NCBI GenBank assembly: GCA_016235425.1 | Contig: JACRLC010000010.1 | Coordinates: forward strand, 62,001 to 126,000 | Source: Chloroflexota bacterium | GTDB taxonomy: Bacteria > Chloroflexota > Anaerolineae > Anaerolineales > Villigracilaceae | Reading direction: 5' to 3' | Length of the DNA: 64,000 nt | Shown: positions 33,174-41,246 of the stretch, piece by piece | Layout: every line of letters begins with the position of its first letter | How positions within the stretch are numbered: position 1 is the first letter of the stretch | Translations under genes and position numbers: made by a program | The notes under the pieces: model-generated | What the model was told of the DNA's origin: nothing | Database searches by the model: none | Seen by the model: the letters and a program-made list of their open reading frames with translations, nothing else

Positions 33174-36083
33174 ATGAGATTCATCTCCCCGTTGTATTTA
33201 CTGCTCCTCTTCCTCCTGCCGGTCATTGCCTGGGTGGGCTGGCCCTCCAAAGGTCCCGCGCGGAGGCGTGAAATTTTATCGCTGGCGCTGAGGCTGGTCA
33301 TCGCGTCCTGCCTGATCTTGTCGCTGGCCGGGATGGAAGTCGTCCGCAGAGGAGATGAATTGGCGGTCGTCTTTTTGGTGGACGTGTCCGATTCGATGCC
33401 GGAGCAGGCTGCCGCCGCCGAAGTGGAATATCTGCGGGCCGCGTTGGATTCAATGGGCCCCGACGATCAGGCCGCCATCGTGCTCTTTGGCGCGGACGCG
33501 TTGATCGAGCGCCCGATGTCGGTGAAGAGCGAACTGGGCGCGCTCACTTCGATCCCGGTCACAACGCAGACCGATCTTGCCGAGGCCATTCGCATGGGCC
33601 TGGCGCTGTTCCCACCCGGCGCGGCGCGGCGGATGGTGATCCTTTCGGACGGCGCGGAAACCACCGGCGACGCGCTCGCCGCGGCGGAATTCGCCGCCGC
33701 ATCCGGCGTGCAGATTGACGTTGTGCCGTTCATCAATCAAACGGGTGCGGAAGCATTGCTGACCGAAGTCAACGTGCCCACGCATTTGCGGCGGGGTGAA
33801 AAGTTTGACATCAACGTTTCCGTGCAAGCGACTGAGCCAATACGCGCTACTCTGCGCGTGCTTGCCGGGGATAACATTTTGTACGAGCAAGCACACGACC
33901 TGCGCCGCGGACTTCAAACGTTCAGCATCCCGCTGACTGCCGGTGAGCCGGGCTTCGTCAGTTACCAGGTGCAGATTGTGCCGGAGCAGGATTTCTTCTA
34001 CCAAAACAACCGGCTGGATACTTTTTCGCAAATCGAGGGCCCGCCGCGCATTTTGATGGTCGCACCCCCAGAGGGAGAGACGCTTCCCGGCGGCACAGCG
34101 CGCCCCGATGAAACTTCGAGTTTGCTGGGCGCGTTGGAAACGGCCGGGTTTTTCGTAAAGCTGGTCACACCCGCCTTCCTGCCTTCGGATTTGCCTGCGC
34201 TCGCGCAGTATGAATCCGTCGTGCTTGTGGACGTTCCCGCGCGCATGTTCAGCGTGAGCCAGATGCAAAACATTCAATCCTACGTGCGCGACCTCGGCGG
34301 CGGATTGGTCGCGGTTGGCGGCCCCACGAGTTACGGCGTCGGTGGTTACTACGGCACGCCGCTCGAAGAGTCCCTGCCCGTGGATATGCAAATCAAGGAC
34401 GAAAAGCGGCGTCCAACGCTTGCGCTCGTTTTTGTCATTGATCATTCAGGCAGCATGTCGGATGCAAGCGGAGGCGTGGTGAAACTTGAACTCGCCAAGG
34501 AAGCCGCGGCGCGCTCAGTGGAACTTCTCTTTCCCACGGATCGCGTTGGCGTGGTGGCGTTCGATGACGTGGCTTCGTGGACTGTCCCAATGACCGACCT
34601 CACGAACCTCGATGCGGTTGTCGGCGCAATTGGCAGCCTGCAACCCGGCGGCGGCACGGACATCATGGCGGGCTTGCAGGCAATGGCAACTGTCCTGCCG
34701 GGCGATCCGGCGAATGTCAAACACGTGATCCTGCTCACCGATGGCGGCGCAGACCCAACGGGAATCCCTGAACTGGTCGGGCGACTCAACACCGAAGATG
34801 GCATTACCCTCTCCGTCGTCGCAGTTGGAAGCGATGCCGCACCATTCCTCGTTGACCTTGCTTCCGTTGGCGGCGGCCGCTATCATTTTACGGCGGATGC
34901 TGGAAGCATTCCCACGATCTTCACCGAGGAGACAACGCTTGCGACGCGCTCCTACATCGTTGAGGAGTCTTTCTTCCCCAGCCTCGTCAACTCTTCGCCG
35001 ATTTTGGCCGGCATTGACACGGTCCCGCGTTTGCACGGTTATGTGGCCTCAAGCGCGAAAGACCTTGCCCAAGTCATCCTCGAATCCGACAAAGGCGATC
35101 CCATCCTCGCCGTCTGGCAATATGGTTTGGGCCGTTCGGTTGCCTTCACCTCTGATGCCACTGGACGGTGGGCAAGGGATTGGGTGCAAGGCGAAAACTT
35201 CGCCACCTTTTGGGCGCAGGCTGTTCGTTACACCATCGGCAATCCACTTGAAACACCGCTTGAAGTGACTGTCACATCGCAAGGGGAGCAGTCCCGGTTG
35301 AGCTTGGATGCGTATAGTCACAACGGGCAATTTCTGAACGGCTACCAAATCAACGCCAATATTGTTGATCCAAATGGCGGCATTCAATCCGTCTCATTGC
35401 AGCAAATTGCGCCAGGGCGTTACGAGTCCCAATTCACCCCCACCGCTCAAGGCGTTTACCTCATCCGTCTCAACGGCCAATCTGCGGATACTGGAAACGG
35501 CGAGGGATTCTCCGAAACGACCGGCTGGGCGCTGTCATATTCACCCGAATATCAACGCATCGAATCGGACCCGGACCTGCTCCTGCGTCTCAGCACGATC
35601 ACCGCTGGAAAAGTTGCCTCCTCCAACCCCGCCGACGCATTTTCCCACGACCTGAAATCTTCGCGCGCCTCGCGTCCCATCTGGCAATGGCTGATTCTGC
35701 TCGCGGCCATCCTTTTGCCTTTTGATATTGCCGCGCGAAGGTTGATCGTCACGCGGCAGGATGTGGCGCGCCTGCGCGAGTGGCTGATCAAAAAACTGAA
35801 CATCGGTCAACGCCGCGGCCTTGAGCCTGCCCAACGCAGTGAACGGATCGAGTCGCTTTTCAGGGCAAAGGATCGAGCCAGGGACGGAACACTTCCTACT
35901 TCAAAGCAACCCGAACCAATTGAAATATTGAAACCTGCTGAGACGATACAGCCTCATGTCGAGTCGGATGTTCAGGAAAAAGAAGTTGAACCAGAAATTT
36001 CATCCCCGCAAAAACCTTCGCCGCCAACAACAAAGACTTTGTTGGAACGTAAGAAAGCAAGTAGAAAAAAACGCGATGAATGA
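33174..36083 (+). CDS. Large membrane protein with two VWA domains and an amidotransferase-like domain
   Basis: 969 aa. Two N-terminal helices (7-23, 36-53) precede VWA 1 with MIDAS DVSDS at 70-74. Residues about 290-400 resemble the class I glutamine amidotransferase-like fold (FVKLVTPAFLPSDLPALAQYESVVLVD, VRDLGGGLVAVGG). VWA 2 has MIDAS DHSGS near 423-427. A beta domain, a single helix (IWQWLILLAAILLPFDIAA, about 841-859) and a charged tail follow. Many bacterial MoxR loci have this type of protein. The long charged Glu/Lys/Pro tail is cytoplasmic by topology inference. Confidence 0.88.
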   Translation: MRFISPLYLLLLFLLPVIAWVGWPSKGPARRREILSLALRLVIASCLILSLAGMEVVRRGDELAVVFLVDVSDSMPEQAAAAEVEYLRAALDSMGPDDQAAIVLFGADALIERPMSVKSELGALTSIPVTTQTDLAEAIRMGLALFPPGAARRMVILSDGAETTGDALAAAEFAAASGVQIDVVPFINQTGAEALLTEVNVPTHLRRGEKFDINVSVQATEPIRATLRVLAGDNILYEQAHDLRRGLQTFSIPLTAGEPGFVSYQVQIVPEQDFFYQNNRLDTFSQIEGPPRILMVAPPEGETLPGGTARPDETSSLLGALETAGFFVKLVTPAFLPSDLPALAQYESVVLVDVPARMFSVSQMQNIQSYVRDLGGGLVAVGGPTSYGVGGYYGTPLEESLPVDMQIKDEKRRPTLALVFVIDHSGSMSDASGGVVKLELAKEAAARSVELLFPTDRVGVVAFDDVASWTVPMTDLTNLDAVVGAIGSLQPGGGTDIMAGLQAMATVLPGDPANVKHVILLTDGGADPTGIPELVGRLNTEDGITLSVVAVGSDAAPFLVDLASVGGGRYHFTADAGSIPTIFTEETTLATRSYIVEESFFPSLVNSSPILAGIDTVPRLHGYVASSAKDLAQVILESDKGDPILAVWQYGLGRSVAFTSDATGRWARDWVQGENFATFWAQAVRYTIGNPLETPLEVTVTSQGEQSRLSLDAYSHNGQFLNGYQINANIVDPNGGIQSVSLQQIAPGRYESQFTPTAQGVYLIRLNGQSADTGNGEGFSETTGWALSYSPEYQRIESDPDLLLRLSTITAGKVASSNPADAFSHDLKSSRASRPIWQWLILLAAILLPFDIAARRLIVTRQDVARLREWLIKKLNIGQRRGLEPAQRSERIESLFRAKDRARDGTLPTSKQPEPIEILKPAETIQPHVESDVQEKEVEPEISSPQKPSPPTTKTLLERKKASRKKRDE

Positions 36084-36181
36084 AAGCTGGTGATTACCCA
36101 CATCTTTTACGCCCGCCAATTTCAGAGAAAAAAAGCAAAACCTCAGCCGCGGATTTCACGAATTTTCGCGAATTGGTTTTA

Positions 36182-36275
36182 AAAATCCGTGTGAATTAGC
36201 GAAATTTGCGGCAGAATGCTCTGGCTTAAAAATCCGTGTGAATTAGCGAAATTCGCGGCAGAATGCTCTGGCTTT
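36182..36275. repeat. 47-bp tandem direct repeat (two copies)
   Basis: The unit starting AAAATCCGTGTGAATTAGCG is repeated at a 47-base period, differing at one base (GAAATTTGCGG versus GAAATTCGCGG). Only two copies; no spacer-repeat alternation as in CRISPR. Confidence 0.85.
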
Positions 36276-36383
36276 GAGGCTTTGAATGTCGGATACGGAC
36301 TTGTGGGTAATCACCAGATGAAAGCTGTTGACAAAAATCACGCAGGTACATTTCATTTGGGTGTGTTTCATTTCAGTTGAAAC

Positions 36384-36438
36384 CGTCCCGAAGGTTGGCT
36401 AAAACGACCGAAATTTCCCCCACAAAACCTTCGGGACG
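36384..36438. repeat. CGTCCCGAAGGTT palindrome, copy 1
   Basis: Left arm CGTCCCGAAGGTT at 36384-36396, right arm AACCTTCGGGACG at 36426-36438. Identical arms recur at 38933-38987 and 51039-51092, with unrelated loops. Confidence 0.85.
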
Positions 36439-36742
36439 TTCTTTCTTTCAACTCATTTGAAACGCCCCCATTTCATTTCAGTTGAAAAAAGCCAAAGCAA
36501 CAATCCCGAAGGCGATGTGTTGAGCCTGTCGAAACAGATGCCATGTTCAGGAGAAACCTGTCACCCCTTCGGGGTTACGGAAGTCGAGTCAGGCCTCATT
36601 CGAGTGTGTCGCACCAGGTTTGATGGGAGAGTTTCAAGCGAAAACGAATCCCATTTAAAAGGTTTCATCTCAAAGGGCAGGTGCGACGCATGCCCTGATT
36701 TTGAATCTGCGTTTGTCAGCATCATCAGCGTCCAAATTCAGA

Positions 36743-37168
36743 TCACTCTTCCAAAAGCGCCCTCAACCCAAGCGCATACGATTTCCATCCCAGACCGACA
36801 ATCTTTCCCTTGCACACCGCCGAAATCATCGAAGCGTGACGAAACTCCTCACGCGCGTACACGTTCGATAAATGCACCTCGATCACCGGGATGCCAATCG
36901 CGGCAATCGCATCGCGTAACGCGATGGAAGTGTGAGTGAACCCGCCGGGATTGAACACCACGCCATTTGCCCACGTGCGCGCCTCCTGCAACGCGTCAAT
37001 CAGCGCGCCCTCGTGATTCGACTGCAAACATTTCACCTCCGCGCCAAACGATTTCCCCAGCTCAACCAGCTTCGTGTTGATGTCATCCAAGGTCATCGAA
37101 CCATAAAATTCAGGTTCACGTGTTCCAAGCAAATTCAAATTCGGGCCGTGCAAAATTAGGATTTTCAT
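36743..37168 (-). CDS. aroQ: 3-dehydroquinate dehydratase, type II
   Basis: 141 aa. Converts 3-dehydroquinate to 3-dehydroshikimate. Motifs: [17 protein letters not shown] with catalytic Tyr, [29 protein letters not shown] with the catalytic His region, and [16 protein letters not shown]. Last gene of the minus-strand aro operon, 127 bases after aroKB; the gap holds a dispersed repeat. Confidence 0.96.
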   Translation of the reverse strand: MKILILHGPNLNLLGTREPEFYGSMTLDDINTKLVELGKSFGAEVKCLQSNHEGALIDALQEARTWANGVVFNPGGFTHTSIALRDAIAAIGIPVIEVHLSNVYAREEFRHASMISAVCKGKIVGLGWKSYALGLRALLEE

Positions 37169-37184
37169 GATTCCTCCAATCTTA

Positions 37185-37294
37185 CGTCATTGCGAGCGAA
37201 GCGAAGCAATCCCCGATTAAACGGTGGAAATTCATTGATGAGGTTTATCCATTTTACAGGAGATTGCTTCGGGCTATTGCCCCTCGCAATGACG
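37185..37294. repeat. CGTCATTGCGAG palindromic repeat, copy 1
   Basis: Arms CGTCATTGCGAG (37185-37196) and CTCGCAATGACG (37283-37294), with inner GAAGCAATC/GATTGCTTC pairing. It lies between aroQ and aroKB. A second, more decayed copy is at 48656-48724. Confidence 0.8.
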
Positions 37295-37295
37295 G

Positions 37296-38858
37296 CTACT
37301 CCAGCACCTTCTCCAAATCCGCCACATCCACCAACTCCACTTTGCCAATCCCGGCGGGCAGAGCAAAACGAATAACGTTCATATCCTTCTTTTTGTCCAC
37401 TCTCATCGCATGGATGATTTCTTCGCGTGACAATTCTTTCGGGATTTGGACGGGCAGTCCCAACGCAGACAGAGACTCGGCTATCGCCTCAGATAACCCT
37501 TTGCCTGCCACCGTTAAACGTTCAGCCAGCTTCGCCTCAGCCACCATTCCCATGGCAACGGCTTCCCCATGCCTCAATTGAAATTTGCTGACAAGCTCCA
37601 CGGCATGTCCAACTGTGTGACCCAGGTTTAGCACAGCGCGCCGGCCTCTTTCATACGGATCATCCTCGATGACTTGTATCTTCACCGCCATCGCGCGCCT
37701 GACGATTTCTTCGAGATTCTCCTTCACCCAATCCAGGCCGCGCGCGCATAAATTGAATAATTCCGGGTCGGAGATGATGCCGTGCTTCACCACTTCGGCG
37801 AGGCCGGAAATCAGCTCGACTTCGGGCAGGGTCTTCAATACCTGCGGGTCAGCCAATACCAGTTTCGGCGCATGGAACGCGCCAATCAGGTTTTTGCCTT
37901 CGGGCAGGTCGAACCCCGTCTTGCCGCCCAGCGAGGCATCCACCATCGAGAGCAGTGTCGTCGGCACGCCAACCCAACTCACCCCGCGCATGAACGTGGA
38001 CGCGGCAAAGCCCGCCATATCGCCGATCACACCGCCGCCCAATGCAATGACCGTGCTTTTGCGATCCAACCCCGCTTCAAGGAATCCATGCCAGATTCGG
38101 TTGACGGTATTCAATGTTTTGTTCGCTTCCCCGGCAGGCACAGCCAATAATTTGGGATTTAACCCTCCCTCACGAAGTGACATCATTACGATTTCTGCAT
38201 GGAAGACGGCTACATTTTCATCCGTCACCACAATCGGTTTTTTCAGTCCGCGCGGCTTGAGCATTTCACTCAGTTGTTCAAGCCCGTGATTTTCTACAAT
38301 CGCATCGTAGGCGCTCATCGCGCTTAGGCGGTATCGCCCCACAGCGATTTGGGTCTGCCATGTGTTTTGGTGGGCGGCCTTCCCATCCACCTGCACACGC
38401 GAGGGGAAGGAGTTGTAATGCTCCAGTCTGCTTTCAAGCAGGGAGGCGAGTTTCTCGCTCAAATCCCCTGCCAGCAAGGGACGTTTATTTGGATCGGAGT
38501 TAAGCCGTTCCAATAAAGTATTCAATTCTGCCATGAGCAAAACGACCTTGCCATTGGTTTCCGCCATCTCGCGATTCTCATCGCGCAAAAGCGCGCCGCC
38601 GCCCAGGGCAATCACCGAATCCCCTTTTCCAGCGAAGGAGGAATTAGGGTTGAAAATGAGTTCCCGCAACGCGGCAGTTTCGAGATCACGGAAGGCCGTC
38701 TCGCCCTGTGTTTCCATGATCTGCGGAATGGACATCCCCGCGTTCGTTTCGATGACGCGGTCGAGATCAATGAATGGCAGCTTGAGATTGCGTGCAAGCG
38801 TCTTGCCGATGGTGGATTTTCCGGTTCCAGGTGGGCCGTAGAGGAAGATGTGTGACAT
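37296..38858 (-). CDS. aroKB: Shikimate kinase / 3-dehydroquinate synthase fusion
   Basis: 520 aa from the ATG at 38858. The N-terminal shikimate kinase (about 1-165) starts with the P-loop GPPGTGKSTIG and has LPFIDLDRVIE, GETAFRDLE and GGGALL. The C-terminal dehydroquinate synthase (about 185-520) has the NAD site ALGGGVIGDMAGFAASTFMRG, the VDASLGGKTGFDLPEGKN loop and Zn ligands in AEVVKHG, NLGHTVGHAVE and RHGEAVAMG. An in-frame start 17 codons earlier (38909) would add residues encoded by an intergenic repeat; neither start has a clear ribosome site. Confidence 0.95.
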   Translation of the reverse strand: MSHIFLYGPPGTGKSTIGKTLARNLKLPFIDLDRVIETNAGMSIPQIMETQGETAFRDLETAALRELIFNPNSSFAGKGDSVIALGGGALLRDENREMAETNGKVVLLMAELNTLLERLNSDPNKRPLLAGDLSEKLASLLESRLEHYNSFPSRVQVDGKAAHQNTWQTQIAVGRYRLSAMSAYDAIVENHGLEQLSEMLKPRGLKKPIVVTDENVAVFHAEIVMMSLREGGLNPKLLAVPAGEANKTLNTVNRIWHGFLEAGLDRKSTVIALGGGVIGDMAGFAASTFMRGVSWVGVPTTLLSMVDASLGGKTGFDLPEGKNLIGAFHAPKLVLADPQVLKTLPEVELISGLAEVVKHGIISDPELFNLCARGLDWVKENLEEIVRRAMAVKIQVIEDDPYERGRRAVLNLGHTVGHAVELVSKFQLRHGEAVAMGMVAEAKLAERLTVAGKGLSEAIAESLSALGLPVQIPKELSREEIIHAMRVDKKKDMNVIRFALPAGIGKVELVDVADLEKVLE

Positions 38859-38932
38859 GGATAAAATGTGAAGGATGAATGATGAAAGTAATTGGTAATT
38901 ATTCGACATTATCGGAAATAGTGTACGAGCAC

Positions 38933-38987
38933 CGTCCCGAAGGTTTCTTTCGGGTAATTTGGATATTTGACGGCAACCTTCGGGACG
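38933..38987. repeat. CGTCCCGAAGGTT palindrome, copy 2
   Basis: Arms at 38933-38945 and 38975-38987, identical to the other two copies. It lies between aroC and aroKB in the 190-base gap. Confidence 0.85.
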
Positions 38988-39048
38988 TTTTTCCCAATTA
39001 CCGATAAAGTCTATTTATAAACGGCTTGAGCTGGATTTGCAATCCAAC

Positions 39049-40227
39049 TTAAGGCCACCAGACGTGGGGTGTATCCTCCATTTGCAAATTCTCGAGGGTG
39101 GCTTTGCGAAGGGCTTCGAAGCGCGGCATCATTTCGTTCATTGAGTCGCCGCCGAGTTTTTCGATGAGCGCATCTGCAATAACAAATGCAGCCATCGCTT
39201 CAAGAATTGGAACTGCACGCGGGACGGGACAGAAATCGGAGCGTTCATATTTGGTGGTGGATTCTGATTTTAACGCCAGGTCAACTGTCGGCTGGGGAAG
39301 AAGCGTGGTGGCTATCGGTTTCATCGCGGCGCGGACGACGATGGGCCGTCCGTTGCTGATTCCGCCTTCGATGCCTCCGGCTCGATTGGAATTGCGAATT
39401 AGGGATTGCGAATTAGGAGTTGCGAGTGAGATTGCGTCCTGAACTTGTGTGCCGGATAAGCGCGCGTTTGCAAAGGCGTCGCCGACTTCCACGCCTTTGA
39501 TGGCTTGGACGGACATGATTGCCAGGGCAAGTTTTGCTTCGAGGCGTTTGTCCCATTGGGCGAAACTGCCGAGGCCGAGGGGCACATTCAGCGCGACGAT
39601 TTCCAGCACGCCGCCGAGGGTGTTTTTGCCGTGAATGGTCTTTTCGATTTCGGCGCGCATTCGATTGGCGGATGATTCGATGGGACAACGCACATCCGAT
39701 TCTTCGGCGCGGGTGAAGCGTTCTTCGTAAGGCATGTCGTCAAAATCGGTTTGTACTTCGCCGATGGATGAAACGTATCCGCCGACAATGATGCCAAATT
39801 GTGAGAGAAAATGCTTACACACTGCACCCGCCGCGACACGCATGGCGGTTTCGCGGGCTGAGGCGCGTTCGAGTGCGGGGCGCAAATCCCTGTAGCCGTA
39901 TTTGACTGCGCCTGTTAGATCTGCGTGGCCTGGGCGTGGAGCGGTCATCGGCTCGATGGCTTTGCCTTTCCATTTGACATGGTCGTCGTTTTGGACGAGC
40001 AATGCAATCGGTGCGCCCGTCGTTTCGCCTGCCATGACGCCGCCGAGGATTTGGACGGTGTCTTTTTCGATTTTCATCCGTCCGCCGGAACCATAGCCTT
40101 TTTGGCGGCGGGCAAGTTCGAGGTCAATAATGGATGCGGTGAGTTCTAGTCCGGCGGGAATGCCATCGAGGATGGCTGTCAAAGAGGGGCCGTGAGATTC
40201 TCCGGCGGTGAGAAAGCGTAGGGGCAT
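39049..40227 (-). CDS. aroC: Chorismate synthase
   Basis: 392 aa. Makes chorismate from EPSP using reduced FMN. The start MPLRFLTAGESHGPSL, the RxASARETA motif (ERASARETAMRVAAGAV) and AGGIEGGISNG are conserved. GGAG lies before the ATG. Residues about 267-280 (TPNSQSLIRNSNR) are encoded by a repeat of ATTGCGAATTAGG units in the loop before the AGG motif; overall length is normal, so the enzyme is probably active. Confidence 0.96.
   Translation of the reverse strand: MPLRFLTAGESHGPSLTAILDGIPAGLELTASIIDLELARRQKGYGSGGRMKIEKDTVQILGGVMAGETTGAPIALLVQNDDHVKWKGKAIEPMTAPRPGHADLTGAVKYGYRDLRPALERASARETAMRVAAGAVCKHFLSQFGIIVGGYVSSIGEVQTDFDDMPYEERFTRAEESDVRCPIESSANRMRAEIEKTIHGKNTLGGVLEIVALNVPLGLGSFAQWDKRLEAKLALAIMSVQAIKGVEVGDAFANARLSGTQVQDAISLATPNSQSLIRNSNRAGGIEGGISNGRPIVVRAAMKPIATTLLPQPTVDLALKSESTTKYERSDFCPVPRAVPILEAMAAFVIADALIEKLGGDSMNEMMPRFEALRKATLENLQMEDTPHVWWP
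39388..39430. repeat. Low-complexity repeat inside aroC
   Basis: Two direct ATTGCGAATTAGG units (and a third degenerate one) read in frame within aroC. The same style of ATT/AAT-rich repeat is found in intergenic gaps of the window. Confidence 0.7.
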
Positions 40228-40273
40228 GAAAGTCTCCAGTTTATTCAGACCTCAGACGATGGACGGTTTATGG

Positions 40274-41179
40274 TCAGTGGTCTACAGATGCGGCTAAAAT
40301 TTCACGCGGCGGGTTGTGACCCGTCCAAATCTCGAATGCGAGGGCGGCTTGTTCGATTAACATGCCGAGGCCGGTTGTGGCGGGTAACCCTTGCGAATGC
40401 GCGTCTTTTACCAGTTTGGTTTCGCGTGGATTGTAGACTAAATCGTAAATTACGGCGTTGGGAAAAGATAAATTCTCCGGCCAGGGAGATTGGTTTACGT
40501 TGGGAGTCATGCCGATGGGGGTGGCGTTTACCAAAAGGATGAAAGATGAAGGGTGAAGGATGAGGGAATCGTAATTTGTAATTTGTAATTTGTGTTGCGT
40601 CCCTTTGACTTCGCTCAGGGTGTAGTCGCGTGGTGCGTGTTGCGTGAAGAATGTGGCGAGTTGCCGGGCTTGTTCGATGCGTCGCGCGGCAATGGTGACG
40701 TTCCATCCGTCATTGGCTAAAGCATGTACCACTGCTCGTGCGGAGCCTCCCGCGCCCAAAACAAGAGCATTTTTCCCCCTCACCCCTAACCCCTCTCCCA
40801 AAAAGGGAGAGGGGGATTCTGCCAAAAATTTTTTCAAATCAGATAAAAATCCAGGAGCGTCGGTGTTGTCGCCGATGAGTTTGTCTTCGCGGAGATAAAT
40901 TGTGTTGACTGCGCCAACGGCTTTGGCAGTGGGTGTCAATTCATCGAGCAGGGGGATGACGTTTTGTTTGTGTGGGATGGTGACGTTGAGGCCGCGAATT
41001 TCTTTTGCTCGAACGCGATTGAGCAAATCCTTCAAGCCTTGCTTGTCATCAGGTGCGATGGGGAAGAGCGAGTAATCCCCTTCCAATCCGCAGGCGCGTA
41101 ACGCGGCGGTGTGGATTTTGGGTGAGAGAGAGTGGCCGAGGGGATAGCCGATGAGACCGAGTTTAAATGATGTTTGCAT
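40274..41179 (-). CDS. aroE: Shikimate dehydrogenase with two repeat-derived insertions
   Basis: 301 aa, longer than the usual 270-285. Reduces dehydroshikimate with NADPH. N-terminal SLSP, NVTIPHK with catalytic Lys, GDNTDAPGF and the Rossmann motif LVLGAGGSARAVV are intact. Residues about 122-135 (SPSPFLGEGLGVRG) come from a CCCTCTCCC/GGGAGAGGG palindrome and about 195-216 from an AT-rich repeat. Both are before or within surface loops and keep the frame. Confidence 0.93.
   Translation of the reverse strand: MQTSFKLGLIGYPLGHSLSPKIHTAALRACGLEGDYSLFPIAPDDKQGLKDLLNRVRAKEIRGLNVTIPHKQNVIPLLDELTPTAKAVGAVNTIYLREDKLIGDNTDAPGFLSDLKKFLAESPSPFLGEGLGVRGKNALVLGAGGSARAVVHALANDGWNVTIAARRIEQARQLATFFTQHAPRDYTLSEVKGTQHKLQITNYDSLILHPSSFILLVNATPIGMTPNVNQSPWPENLSFPNAVIYDLVYNPRETKLVKDAHSQGLPATTGLGMLIEQAALAFEIWTGHNPPREILAASVDH
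40532..40597. repeat. Low-complexity repeat inside aroE (second insertion)
   Basis: GGATGAAAGATGAAGGGTGAAGG units followed by three copies of TAATTTG. Encodes about residues 195-216 of AroE in frame. Confidence 0.7.
40775..40816. repeat. CCCTCTCCC/GGGAGAGGG palindrome inside aroE (first insertion)
   Basis: CCCCTCACCCCTAACCCC followed by TCTCCC-AAAAA-GGGAGA. A related copy spans the stop of a DAHP synthase at 43513-43546. Confidence 0.8.
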
Positions 41180-41189
41180 GGTAAAAATA

Positions 41190-41246
41190 GCGGAGTCGAA
41201 AGTCTCCAGACTTTCGACTCTCCAACGTCAGGAGACGTTGGAGTCC
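41190..41246. repeat. Double-hairpin repeat, copy 2 (contains aroA stop codon)
   Basis: On the minus strand it reads GGACTCCAACGTCTCCTGA and continues to GACTCCGC, aligning end to end with the copy at 18267-18321. It encodes the last residues Asp-Ser-Asn-Val-Ser and the stop of aroA and lies in the aroA-aroE gap. Confidence 0.85.

Larger units (their letters stand above)
36084..36742. repeat. Repeat-rich non-coding region between VWA cluster and aro operon
   Basis: No gene is supported. Contents: a 47-bp tandem duplication (36182-36275) with one mismatch per unit; the CGTCCCGAAGGTT palindrome at 36384-36438 flanked by TTTCATTTCAGTTGAAA copies (near 36367 and 36471); and an inverted repeat TGTGTCGCACC/GGTGCGACGCA (about 36605-36690). 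It separates a plus-strand operon end from a minus-strand operon end, so it is a convergent intergenic repeat sink. Confidence 0.7.

Noticed and set aside
33450-34445. Minus-strand ORF (331 aa) inside the double-VWA gene
   Set aside because: Antisense of a high-GC coding region, with composition typical of a shadow frame.
36182-36275. Tandem repeat considered as a CRISPR fragment
   Set aside because: Two adjacent 47-bp copies without unique spacers and no cas genes nearby.
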